From positions 1,612,001 to 1,676,000 of the forward strand of contig JANATF010000006.1 in assembly GCA_029449245.1 (NCBI GenBank): a stretch of 64,000 nucleotides of DNA. The letters run 5' to 3'. The position numbers and the translations under genes were made by a program. The notes beneath the pieces were generated by a model. It saw only the letters and a program-made list of their open reading frames with translations. It did no database searches and had not been told where the DNA came from. Below, piece by piece: positions 10,307 through 21,230 of the stretch. Within the stretch, counting starts at the first letter, position 1, and each line of letters begins with the position of its first letter. Source of the stretch: Mortierella alpina. Lineage: Eukaryota > Mortierellomycota > Mortierellomycetes > Mortierellales > Mortierellaceae.

Positions 10307-12030
10307 TCTGGGGGTGTACGTGGTCTGGATCGCACCCCGCACAAGCAGGACTAGAAGACAACAACAAATTTATAAACTGAGCCAGAGCGTTCACCGCCTC
10401 ATAAAGTATCGGAGGAGAAAAGATGGACAGGTGCTCTTGGCGGCCAGCAAAGATACTACCACCATTCTGCCGTTAAATTCAAGTCACTCCCAGCCCCAGC
10501 TGCAAATATGGGCTGGCTAGTATAAAGTTTGGGCTACTAGATGATGTGTGCACTGAGATTTCAAGAGGTAGCAAGGAAGGAGGGAATGTTCTTATATGTT
10601 GTTGGTGAGAGATCGAACTGTTTATGTGTGAATGGGCAGACCGACAGCGCCCTTGTGCCTCTATGAGTACGAAAGAGCGTTGAAACCAAGAACTAAGAGT
10701 ATCAGAATAAAGTCCGCGCATGGCAACATAGGAATAGATTAGCAAGTTACGCCAGCACAGGCCACGGTCACTTTTGCGGTGCCACTGCATTCAAACCATC
10801 GCATAAATGCACTCACCAGACACACCATAGCTATGATCCACAGATACAGATCTAGCAGCGACAAGACTCTTCGCCAGCCGGCGCAGCTCAGAGAGGAGCA
10901 CCGAGCCGCCCAGGGTGCACCACGTGGAGATAGTCTGTCTTCTTCGCAACCTTGTTTTTTATATTTGGTTTCCTCCACGGGTAGGCGCTCACTCTCCCTC
11001 TTGTAGAGCGAGACAGGATAAACACGCTGGGTTTTTTATAGTTGCTGGCACCCCACTCTTCCTGCTATTTATATAGCGGCGCCGGGAGTTCTGCTGGACT
11101 GGAGAGAGTGGTTGCTGTGGAAGGGCTAGGGCAGAAACAAGTGCAGGGAGCAGGAGCGGAAGAGTGACGAGTTCAGAAGAGTGGGGAGGAGAAAGTGCAG
11201 AGAGTAGGAAGGGTGGACGAGTTACAAGCGTGGTTTGGGGCAAGAGCTAAAAGACAATGATTCTTTCGTGGTTGTTGTGTTCAGGAAAAGAACCGTGGAA
11301 GTTGGAGCAGCATGGGACACTAGCGTAACTCGAGCGAGTTGGAGGAGAAAGAGGTGAAGGCAGACGAGGAGGAGAAGGTGAGAGGAGCAAGAGAGAAGAC
11401 GGCGAGTGTGTGCTGGATCTGTGGGAGAGTAGAAAGAAGGCACAAAGCAAGGAACAAGAGAAAGCGAAGAGTTATTCACGCGTCTGTTGACTGTTGACTG
11501 TTGACTGTTGACTCCTGACTGTTGGCGGGTTTCTTTTTCTTAGGAGGGATGGGAAGTGATTGTCGAGCCAATCCAATATGATCATTCGAGACAACAGGGC
11601 GGCGAAGTAGTTTTCTCATATGTGGGAGGGGAGACATGCAGAGGACACTGGAGAGCAAGAAAAAAGAAAGAAAGAGAGAGAGAGGACCGAGACGATGGAA
11701 GATGGAGGACAAGGAAGCAAAGGGAGACATGCAGAGGACAATGGAGGACAAGAAAAAGAAAGAGAGAGAGGACCAGGACGATGGACGATGGAGGACAAGG
11801 GAGCAAAGGATGTATGTTTGCTACTCCAGCATCAGTACACATGCTCGTGAACAAGGGCATACTCGCATGCTCGTCCTCTTCCTTCCTTGCCTGCACAGTG
11901 TCTACAGCACACCACCACCACCACCACCACCACTACCACCATGCTCAGCACACTTCAGCTATGTACGTAGCATCTTCACGCGGTCGATTCTTTGCCTTCC
12001 AGTAGTTTCCTCGGCCAAGCCATCTCCCAT
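10307..12030. other. Intergenic stretch, no gene seen
   Basis: No conserved protein could be read on either strand. The notable contents are a diverged repeat element at about 10866-11010 (listed separately), direct repeats of TGACTGT around 11485-11525, purine-rich GAGA tracts at about 11655-11790, and a (CAC)n run at about 11912-11942. Confidence 0.4.
10866..11010 (+). repeat. Diverged dispersed element, copy 1
   Basis: The segment reads GACTCTTCGCCAGC, then GCCCAGGGTGCACCACG, then GTCTGTCTTCTTCGCA and a CTCCACGGGTAGGCGCTC end. The same blocks in the same order occur in reverse orientation between 12715 and 12421. The blocks are separated by unalignable sequence, so the two copies are old. 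No coding capacity is seen, so a short non-autonomous transposon or a remnant is possible. Confidence 0.45.
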
Positions 12031-12036
12031 GGCGGC

Positions 12037-12044
12037 TATATAAA
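12037..12044 (+). promoter_or_regulatory. TATA box (TATATAAA)
   Basis: TATATAAA followed by a pyrimidine-rich stretch (12055-12110) and, 206 bp downstream, an ATG at 12250 in a favourable ACC-ATG context. The arrangement looks like a genuine fungal core promoter although no full gene follows. Confidence 0.5.
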
Positions 12045-12249
12045 CCTCGCTCTTGTCCTCCTTTTTCCATTTCTCTTTTCTCTCTCTTCCCATTTTCTTT
12101 TTCCGTCCCAATAGGACCAAGCCAAGTAAGTTCTCTCTTCCCCTCATCTCTCCTGCATCCTCCTCTCGCCGTCATCACGTCGTCCTCCTCTCATCCTCCC
12201 GCTTGCCGCAGTCGCATCCAGAGACACACTCACAGCCAGCAACCTGACC

Positions 12250-12271
12250 ATGTCAACATCCATGTTTTTCA
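12250..12271 (+). pseudogene. Orphan first exon (MSTSMFF...) with no downstream gene
   Basis: ATG at 12250 follows a TATA box and a pyrimidine-rich leader, and the short exon is followed by GTCAGT, a plausible donor, at about 12272. Downstream there is only CT/CA microsatellite sequence and then the repeat element from 12421. No exon that continues the frame could be found before 14256. The simplest reading is a gene whose body was lost or displaced by repeat insertion; an untranslated or unrecognisable gene is the alternative. Confidence 0.3.
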
Positions 12272-12420
12272 CACGTCAGTACCTCTCTCTCACCTCGTGC
12301 TCTACTCTCTCTCTCTCTCACACACACACACACTCTTTCTTTCTCTCTCACGCACACATACACACATACACACGCACTAACTCTCCTTCTTTCTCCTCTC
12401 TCACCTGGCATGTTCAAGGA

Positions 12421-12494
12421 GCGGGTGCGCCCTACCGCCTAGACAAGATAGTGGAGAGCGGGTGCGCCCTACCGCTAAAACAAGATAGTGGAGA
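12421..12494 (+). repeat. 37-bp tandem repeat, two copies
   Basis: Two adjacent copies, beginning GCGGGTGCGCCCTACCGC at 12421 and at 12458, each ending in ACAAGATAGTGGAGA with small differences in between. It forms one end of the reverse-oriented copy of the dispersed element. Confidence 0.85.
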
Positions 12495-12715
12495 AAAAAA
12501 AAAAAGTGATGGGCGACACTTAGAAAGGCTCCGCGAGTTTGTCTCTACCTCGCGCTATAAACTTAAAGAGAAGGTGGAGTCAACCACAGTCAGAGGAAGA
12601 CGTCAAATCAGTGGAGCAAACCACTCAAAAAAGAAACGTTTTTGGGGTGCGAAGACAGACCACCTCCTCGTGGTGTACCCTGGGCAGCTTTGCTGGCGAA
12701 GAGTCTGTCATCCGA
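12421..12715 (-). repeat. Diverged dispersed element, copy 2 (reverse orientation)
   Basis: Read on the minus strand from 12715 it gives GACTCTTCGCCAGC, GCCCAGGGTACACCACG, GTCTGTCTTCGCA and, at the far end, the GGTAGGGCGCACCCGCTC repeats. This is the same order as copy 1 at 10866-11010. The two copies are in opposite orientation about 1.4 kb apart. Confidence 0.45.
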
Positions 12716-14256
12716 GGCTAGTTGACTTTTGAGCATAGATGGGAGAGTAATAAAAGGGCGAAAATGCAAGATTCGAGAATGAAGAGGGGCAGCAAGGCTC
12801 TCATGGCCTGTGCGAGCACATGTGCCTGCTGGACTTGGACTTTTGAACATGAACAGAACTCTGAGCTATGTGCGGACTTTATTCTGCGGGCGGTCTCTTC
12901 GACAGCTCGCTCTAGGCAGCATTTGTGGTTGACGAGTCGGTGTACAATATACATCGAGAATGAACTTGATAACATGGCATTGAGCGTTCAGTGCAGAAAA
13001 CGGTCTTGGAGGCAGAGAGGGTACAGATAGGACTGAACGTCTTCTTGGCCATCTTGCACATCATACCAGCAGAGTGCCACAACATCATGATTATTCACGA
13101 CAGATGCGACAGGTATGACTCGGGATCTCAATGGTATGGCTGTCCAGTCCGTTGCAGACACGCGCCAGCTGGTGAGCCTCCTTTAGGAGCCAGGAGGTCC
13201 GACTGAGACCGAGGGTGGGTCCAGCAGCACATCAAGCTGTAAGATAGTCGACAATGGCTTTTTCACATCCTTGCATAACCTGAGCTCCTCAGCCTCACTG
13301 ACTGTCTGACCCACCTTTGCAAAAACCCTGTCGGCCTTGACCAAACCTGAAACCTTGGCGACCTTGATTGCTTTGCATCTTTGGGAATTAGGGGCCAAAA
13401 CATCGGCGCACGTAGCACATGCTTAGGGCAGATATGATTGTACAGCACTCCTGGAACAAACCATAGACTGTAGCCTATGGGATGGTTCCCCTATTTACCA
13501 CTGGCACCTCCGCCTGCTTCCGTCTTGACATCGTGCCGTCCCGTTGACATTCAAAAACGGGGGATATGTGGTTTATACTACAAGTTGACCGGATCGTGCT
13601 ACCCCCAGACACTCCGTGCAGATCCCATGAAATGCACCTACGACTCTTCTCCAAAGGAAGGTCCATTTCTCGCAGTTCTTTTGTGTTTTTACCTTTCACA
13701 ACCGATTCGAATTTTTGCCCTGGAGTCTTCTTTTTTCCATCCTCATTTGAGGACGCTCACTCCGAACGTCCTCTTGTGCTAGAGACCTTAGCTGGTGCTC
13801 CCACATCTGGCGCCTTCAGTCACAAAAGTATTCAACACCCCCTCTGATGTTCATAGCCATCGTTATCTTCCACTGTGAAGGATTATTCACAGAACAACCT
13901 TCTCAATCAAATCATTGCACTCTCACTCTCCCAGCTCTGATCCAGAAGACCTCGTCTGGTTATCGAGGTTTTGACACGGTGGCATGTTCGGCTGCTGCTA
14001 TTTCCTACATGCTCTCGTTACAATATCTGAGCTGCTGTACCTGGCCCTCGTACTGGTGTCCTACAGCGACCAGGTCCCTGCCAGCGAGGATGTCGATGAT
14101 CAAGAGACGAACGGCACTTAGCCTGCTGGTACCCAGTATAGTCATATCTTTGAACTTCTACACGAGCAGTTTCATAACTCTTGGCCTTTTCAACAAAGAG
14201 CAAGCGATGAGCGAGCAGGGTGGGCAATTGTCCTTTTTTAAACGTATGTACTGCTA
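12716..14256. other. Intergenic stretch, no supported gene
   Basis: Several open frames of 60-150 codons lie here on both strands. The one at 13183-13398 (minus) is the most protein-like but matches no family I recognise, and neighbouring segments read on in other frames, which would fit an old decayed gene or mobile element. No claim of function is made. Confidence 0.3.
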
Positions 14257-17200
14257 TTATCGCTTTTCCAAGTCTGCAACACGTTCCTGAAGATTCTTGA
14301 CAGTGGAGTTGTATGCTCTCGATCCTTTGGCCTCCTCCTCTTCATCCTCAATTTCCATGGCCGAGGCTGTGTCCTGGCTCTTAGTCAGTGGAGGGGTCGG
14401 CAGCGTGCCATCGCTTGGAGCAGATCCACTGCGAGGTGCAGATGCTGGCGAAGGCTCCGTGTCCATTGCAAGCTCTGCTGTCGCAGACCCCGCTGCTGCT
14501 GCTGCTGTTCCTGCTCCTGTCCCTGCAGAAGGCGTGGCAACTCCAGTCATAGCTGACGATGACGAAGTCGATGTGGGTGGTGTGGATGTCGAAACGGACG
14601 AAGGTGCTGGCGCAACCACCTTCACCGCCTTGGGAGGAGGCGTCAACCCTTGGTGCTCCTCCAGTTGCCGAACTCGCGCCGTCAGATGCTCGATATCACC
14701 CTCAAAACGCTCAATCACACCCTTCTCCAACTCCTTGAACTGACCTCGAACCAAATTCTCAATCATTGTTCCGCTGGCTTGAAGTGTCTGAAGCAGCTGC
14801 GCTGATTTCCTGATCTGCTCCTCCAGGGTATATTTCAAGCTGCGGGACGAGTCGACCGAGTCAAAGAGGTTCGACACCGTATCCATAAACATATGCTTTG
14901 GGTTGGAGTGGAAGGGCGTGGATGGGTACATCGATGGCGACGGCAGTGGACCGGTATGAGACGACAGGATAGGAGCTGGAAGCGTGCCAGAACTACAGAA
15001 ATGATAAAAAACACATTCAATTAGAAAAGAGATATACACCAGCAATGATGGCGCTCAATACTCAAAAAGAAAAATCAGTACGTACCCGTTGTCTGCCCCG
15101 GGCTGGCGAAGTGTGGCACGAGACGATTTCTTTGCATGTCCCGCAGTTCTAGGCGAGCGCAGTGGCTGTTGGTATGAGCCTGCATGAGGTGCGTAGGGGT
15201 GGTGCTGATGGCGTGGAAGCAGTGGTTGCGAAGTTCTCAAGCCCATGCTCATCGCCTGGTGGCTCTGCGATGGTTGCAGAGGCGCAGAATGAATCGAAAG
15301 AGATGACTCTGAATACGACGGCGCAAAGATTGTAAGCGATTTTGCGTTTTTCGGGTTCTTGGGCGACGGCTGCGGTCGCGAGGCGAAGGACGCACTTCCA
15401 TGGAACACTGACACGCCACTGGGGGTGGTCTCTGTCACAGGCTGGCTGCTGCCATGCGAGCTGCTGGGTCTGCCTCCTGACGACTGTTGCGACGACGATG
15501 AAGATGGCTGATGTTGCTGATGCTGCGACAACGGTTGCTGCTGGCCATGACCGCCCTGGTGGTGCGCATTCTGTCTTGACTCGATGATTGCCTTTTGCTG
15601 CTGCTTCAGCTTGAGGGTTGACCTCACTTGATCCATGACCTCGGGCTGTGGCCCGGGTGAGGTCGACGGGGGCGAATGCTGGTGGGCACTGCCTCTCTGA
15701 GGCTGCGACATTCCTGGAACCATTCGCCTCTTTTTATAGTTTCGAATATCGTCGTCCTCGTCCTCCGAGTTCGATCCCGGCATGGGCGATTCCTGACGAT
15801 AGCGAGGAGAGTGAGCTCGTTGACGATCTGAATACTGTCGCATGTCGCCCCTCGCATTTTGACTAGTGAGGAGGAAAAGGGAACAGAGGGTGCGTGAGTA
15901 AAAAGGGGCCGTAGTGTGCGTGCGTCGAGGCTTTGTCACATCACTCATCACTGCTATGCTAGGGACCAACATGAAACAGCAGCCAACCCCCGTCGAGCTG
16001 AACCCCTAATATCGTAATCAGCATAATTAAAGCGTCCATGGGCCTGCAATAGGACGAGGGCACATTTCAGCACTGCTTCCAAAGCAGCAAGGTACGCATA
16101 TCAACAGTGGGAGCACAAGCGTGAGTTGGAGACAGGCATGTGCAAGCCAAGTGTGATGAAATAAAGGGGGAGGAGAGAGGTAGAACGTAGAGGTAGAGGA
16201 AGGGGGAAGGGAGAATATGTATAAATAAAAATATAAAAAAAAGGCACCAGGGAGGAACGCGAGTTGTGCTGGCGCCGACATGCTGCGCGGGTGCCGGTGC
16301 TGTGTGTGCCTGTTTCGCAGCAGAGTGCGCGCGAGGTGTGGGAAACTCGCGGGAAGTGCAGGCGCACGACATGGCTGAGAGCACCTGGCGACGGTGCGTT
16401 TGCATGAATCGATGGCAGCGGCTTGAGCCTCGGTGCGTGTGGTCGCACCAATTGAAACGCATCGTAATCATCCCACATGAAATGCCGACAGGACATGCAG
16501 CGCTCACCCTCCTGCCCTACTGCAATGCACGCTGCCCACACGGCTGGCTCCTGCTGCTGCTGCTGCACTCTGCATGTCCCACCCACTCCGATCGAAGAGT
16601 CCCACTCGCATTAAGATTGAGATCAGATCACCGCCTCTATCGCTCTTTTGGGTCAGTCTTTAGCGCCAGCAAACGCTTTTACCCACTGCAAATTTGGGTA
16701 TAGGTTTGCTCCTTCAAGGCTCACAAGAAATTCAAAACAACGATAACAATAGCATCGAAAAAAACACCTACCGCGACTGGTGCTGCGAGCCAGGACCACT
16801 GTTACTCACGCCACCAGAGGTTGACAAGGGCGGGTCAGAGAAGGAATATTCTTCGGGAGACCCCCTTCGCCTGTAAGGCGGCGAATCATCCTCGTTCCCA
16901 TACGGGTGCTGTGATTGCTGGTGGCTGTCAAGCACCTCGTGGATCGCCATCCTATTGAACTTGCGGGTCGTCGTTGGGGTGATAGGTGAGCGCCAGGCTG
17001 CGCCAGCCTCCAGGTCCTGTGAATAAGACTGCTCTCGAGACTGAGGATGGCCACGGGTCTCCTTTGAGTATGAGGGATGTGGCTGCTGCTGCTGCTGCTG
17101 GCGCTGCTGCTGCGAGGACGACGAGGGGCCAGAGTAGCGTTCGGAGCCGTGAGCCTGGCTGCCGTTGTTGCTGTTGTAGGGATGGTGAGATGCACGGGAA

Positions 17201-17821
17201 TCTTCCATAGGATGAGGCGGGTTGCGATGGGGATAGGGGTGGGGGTGGAGAGGAGGATGCTGGGGAGGAGTCGAGGCGGCGTGCGGATGAGCAGACGAGG
17301 AAGGATGCGAGGCAGAGGAGCGGGCGGTCGGGGAAGTCGCAATCTCGGCCAGGTGTTCGAGTGTGGCGTCGTTGGCAGTCCTAGCGAGCATGAATGCTGG
17401 TGTAGCACACAATTGTCAGTCGTATCAGCCGTGTCCGTCGGGTGGGAGCGAGAGAGAGAACGAGATGAAAGAGAGAAAGAGAGAAAGAGAGACGGTGTGC
17501 AGTGAGGAGGAAGTCAACGAGCGAGACGAGAGACGGAAAGAGAAGAGAGAAAAGGAGCGAGAAACAGAGACACAGAAGAGAGTGGCAGACAGAGACAGGA
17601 GACGACCCAAGAGTCCCTGATAGCGGATACTCACGCAAGAGAGCTGGATGTCCCACCTCCCCTTGACCCGTTCCTGCCCCCAGCATTCCTACTGTTCTTT
17701 TTTTTCCTTCCACGTTCCACGTTCCACGCTCCACGCTCCTGGCTCCTGGCTCTGGCTCCTTGGCTCCTTGGCTCCTCTGGCTCCTTCGCCTCTTTAGGCC
17801 CCACGAGAACGCGGCACCCAC
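14257..17821 (-). CDS. Unrecognised low-complexity, coiled-coil protein, probably nuclear
   Basis: Four exons: 17635-17821, 16772-17396, 15086-15862 and 14257-14992; junctions are GTGAGT, GTAGGT and GTACGT donors with CCAG, CTAG and GTAG acceptors, all keeping frame, giving 774 residues. No known domain was identified. Visible features are a His/Pro/Ser-rich region (about 95-270) with a short Gln run, a basic cluster KKRRM in an acidic context near residue 300, Ser/Gln/His-rich stretches, a motif AKSLTIFAPSY, then a predicted coiled coil at about 580-645 (LKYTLEEQIRKSAQLL.. through ..EHLTARVRQLEEH). An acidic EIEDEEEE patch lies near the C-terminus, followed by a short second heptad segment ending in EKR. 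Composition suggests a transcription or chromatin-associated protein; this is inference only. The first exon is the least certain, and translation could begin at the in-frame ATG at 17686 instead of 17821. Confidence 0.6.
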
Positions 17822-20800
17822 ACGCCTTCATGGGCTCCCGATAATGTCTTTCGTCGTCTCATGGCTCATGTTCAAGACTACAGTGCAGGTCACCAAGCCC
17901 GACTCCATGGCTCGCTCTGCTCACCTGCAACTGCCGCAACTGTTTAAGGCTCTCTTGGGTCCAGAAACGTGAAAGCCAGAGAGAAACCCTTGGGTCGTCA
18001 TCCCATTGCCCTCTGCTCCTTGCTTTTACAACCTCCCAGAGTTACGTTTCGTCGTCCTTATGGCTGTGCCTTGTTCGTCTCCTGACTATTCCACTCTCTC
18101 GCGCTCAGTTGCAACCACGCCGTGTCCGCGGCCATACCTATCTATTCCACCTCCTTTATTCATGATCAGTGTGGCCATGTTTCTGATCTGCTCACTCTGC
18201 GTTGAAGAGCGTTGTCTAGACATCAGGGATGGCCGTTTCCACCTGTTGTGCAATACAATTAAACTACATGACTGCGAGGAAGACTAGAGAGACAGTCCAC
18301 TCATGAAACCGTTGGAGGCTATTCAGCTTTTGAAAGAGGATCAGTCTGTGCTTGCACTGCTTGGAACACAGAGTCCATCCACACGGATCCGTGTCTCCAC
18401 TTCCTTACCAAGGCCGTTCCTCCCTTTATTTAGTTTGACTAACAGCCGTCCTAAAAGAGACTGTCCATGCTCGAATGTTAGCAATAGTGCTGCACCTAGA
18501 ACCATGATCTTTTTATATTCTCGGGGGGTTCATTAAGATGTCTCAGGGCATTCGAACCCAAATAGCCACGAGCTGGAACCTTTGTCAATGTCCCGATCCT
18601 TCTTGGACGTGTCTAGTCACTCGATTGTTCGATAGCATAGTCAAGCACCACTGTTTTCGGACACCCATGGCCTCCAGTCTGAGCCCTGGGTGAATAGTGC
18701 CTGCATCATGACAGCAATCGTGAATTGACGGTACGTTGTGACACAGTTGTCTCTCCCGATACCTTCGTGGGATACATGCACCTTCAACGTGGTCTAAATC
18801 GGTTACACGGGCGGCGAGAGTAGCCTTCATGGTCTGTTTTTGAGAACCAGTCCTCGTCTTTCTGAACCAAGTTAGGAAGGCACTGTGATGCGCCTATCAA
18901 AGCTGGTGCTTAGTGCCAGCACTGAGAGAGAGCCTTGGTTAAAACATTCTCGTCCAATTGCTGTCGAGGACCTGCACAAGGTTTCTATGAATCAGGACGA
19001 GGGCATTTCGCCTGCTCGTGCGTCTGCTGATCGGCAAAGTTCCATTAGTAACAAAACACCACTGTTCTGCTTACCGTTAATCTGGTTCATGCAAGACAGG
19101 GGATGGAGGCAAAGGGTGAACCATTATAGACTGAAAGACTGGAACACGGACCAAGCATCCGATGTCTGAACAGATCTGAACGAGATCTGAACAAGGTATA
19201 AGTAGTAGGTCGAATCTGGGACCTAGTCTATTCTGAACAACGGGGGACGATCATTCGAGTGCGATGGATCAGCCTTGCCCTAAAGAAAGCCATGTTCAAG
19301 CTTGAAGGCCACGATGTCATGACCACCGAGCTACCCTGGATTTCTATTGGAACGATAGGTTGTGTGGTCTGCAAAAGTCAACGAGCAAGTCATTTATTTC
19401 GCCGATCTACGCTTCCCGCCTTTTTTTTTTTTTTTTTTTTTGTTATTGTAGCCAAATCGCAACTGGCGGCTGCTAAGGTGTCGACGCTGTTGTCAGTCAT
19501 AATAAAAGAAACAGTAGGTTCAACAAATTGCACACGCTGCATACCTATGATGTTGACAAAAAGTTTGGTTCTCGTTTTCTGTTTGAAGAAGCAAACCGAT
19601 GCACCAATCGTCAAATACTAGTCGTCTAGCGCGATGCTGGGCCGTGCATAAAATCGTTTCCTTTGTCCTTGCTCCCCTTTATGCAACTAAACTCTGCAAG
19701 GGTACACGCAGGAAATGAACACTCGGTGGAATGAACATGATGTGAAGTGTATCGCTGGAGAGTCGTCACCGACGAACCTTCTTCATTTGTCCGCTTACCT
19801 ACTCAGCTTTTATGCGCCCCAGCTCTTGGTAAGGGCTTTTTTTTAAAAAAAGAAAACATGGGTAAAAAAATATGTCCCTCAGGGAAGCTCGAGGGCTCGC
19901 GCCTGGTTCAATACTCAGCTAGGTCCATTGGAGGCTTCTTTTTCCTCTCTCTTTGCCTATACTGCGGTATAGTACAAATATTTTACATTGAATGTACTGA
20001 TACCGGCACAGGAACGCATCGTGCAAGGGGAAAAGGGGGTGAAGGGGAATGGACCACGGACGTTACGTTGTACCTCCGCTCTATAAAGAGGGCCACTGAG
20101 TGAGGTGTTGTTTTGTCCTACGGTTTGCTAAGCTAGCCTCACTCTTAAGCGACAACAACGACCATCCACCTGAGAACATGGGACACCTGTATTTACAACA
20201 AGAAAGGAAGATAGATACATTTGCTCTGAGCAACCCAGGCATGGGTTGGGCTGAAGGCAGGTATCATTCGAGTACCAGAATGTGTTGGTCGCTTAGAGTG
20301 GCGGCTGGAGCAAATTCATGTACTTCATGAGCATAACCTCGTGGACTGAATGATACATGTATGTACATGTGCTGGGCATGGAAATACACCTTACGTCAAC
20401 GAACGATGCCACAACAACTGCGTTGTATGAGGATACAGGGCTTAACCTGGTCAGTTGTAGCTATGGGGACTTCCACTCAATACACGTCAACTTGTGAAGA
20501 CGACTGATAGTGGCCACAATCAACAGTGGAGAGTCTCCTTTTTTCTATACAATACTCTTTAGGCACTGTTGTTATGACAATGATCAACCAACAGACTTAT
20601 GGGGGCACTGTTGATAACTGCTAACCGCTCGTCGTCGGAGCGCTTGCTATTGTAGCGATCGTTATGGATCGAGGTCTAGCGTTCAATTTGTATTATACAT
20701 GACAGGGCTCAAAAGGCGCCCAACACCCACAGGTCCGGTCGGCGCTACGGTATTCAATTAGTGGTGAGCTGGGCCAGAATTCTTTTTTTGTAATTGAACG

Positions 20801-20825
20801 TGGACTGGCTGCTAGCGTGGATGAC

Positions 20826-20861
<36 letters not shown>

Positions 20862-20950
20862 GCTGCTTCATCTTTGCATGAACTCTCTGCATATGGCTCT
20901 TTTACTCAAAGGCGCCTCTGATACGGTGAAGTTTTCCCTCAATAGCACGC
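17822..20950. other. Gene-poor stretch
   Basis: About 3 kb in which no frame resembles a known protein and no consistent exon chain could be built. It holds a 21-T run at 19421-19441 and several short A/T runs. Purine-rich GAGA sequence borders it on the left. Confidence 0.35.
20828..20859 (+). repeat. Homopolymer of 32 T
   Basis: An uninterrupted run of T, about 130 bp upstream of a TATATA element. Long poly(dA:dT) tracts exclude nucleosomes in fungal promoters, so it may mark an open promoter region. Its exact length in an assembly is unreliable. Confidence 0.8.
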
Positions 20951-20958
20951 TCCTTTCA

Positions 20959-21230
20959 TATATAGACTGCCACCCTCCCCAAGTATTTTTCTTTCTTCCT
21001 CCAAAAGCACCTTCATTTGTTGACCTTGCCCATACCAAACAGCAGCAGCAGCCTCAGCAGCATCACTCGTTATTCCCGAACAGGCGCAGCCAGCAGCCCT
21101 TTCATCTAAACGCCCAAGTCTCACACAAAACGCCGTCGCTCAAACACCCAGACTCTCACCTTCCGAGACACGAAAGAACAAACACCTGCAGCGCCCGCTC
21201 TCAAAACAGACAAGCTTAATTGTCTCATGT
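20959..21230 (+). promoter_or_regulatory. Candidate distal promoter and non-coding first exon of the MedA-like gene
   Basis: TATATA at 20959-20964 is followed by pyrimidine-rich sequence and then by an exon-like stretch that ends in a strong donor (CAT|GTAAGT, GT at 21229-21230). No coding exon follows until 23196. A leader exon spliced to the MedA-like gene over 2 kb would fit; an independent non-coding transcript or chance is equally possible. Confidence 0.3.

Noticed and set aside
11636-12043. Plus-strand frames rich in Arg/Glu/Lys
   Set aside because: Purine-repeat composition (GAGA, AGGACA) produces them; no family likeness and the TATA box lies inside.
12250-12732. 160-codon frame starting MSTSMFF
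   Set aside because: After the first few codons it runs through CT/CA microsatellites and the dispersed repeat; only the promoter and first exon look genuine.
18540-18575. GGGTTCGAATGCCC on the minus strand, resembling a tRNA T-arm
   Set aside because: The base after the TTCGAAT loop cannot pair with the base before it and no acceptor, D or anticodon stems could be found.
20794-21219. 141-codon plus-strand frame with poly-Phe
   Set aside because: Caused by the 32-T run; it contains no recognisable protein feature after it.
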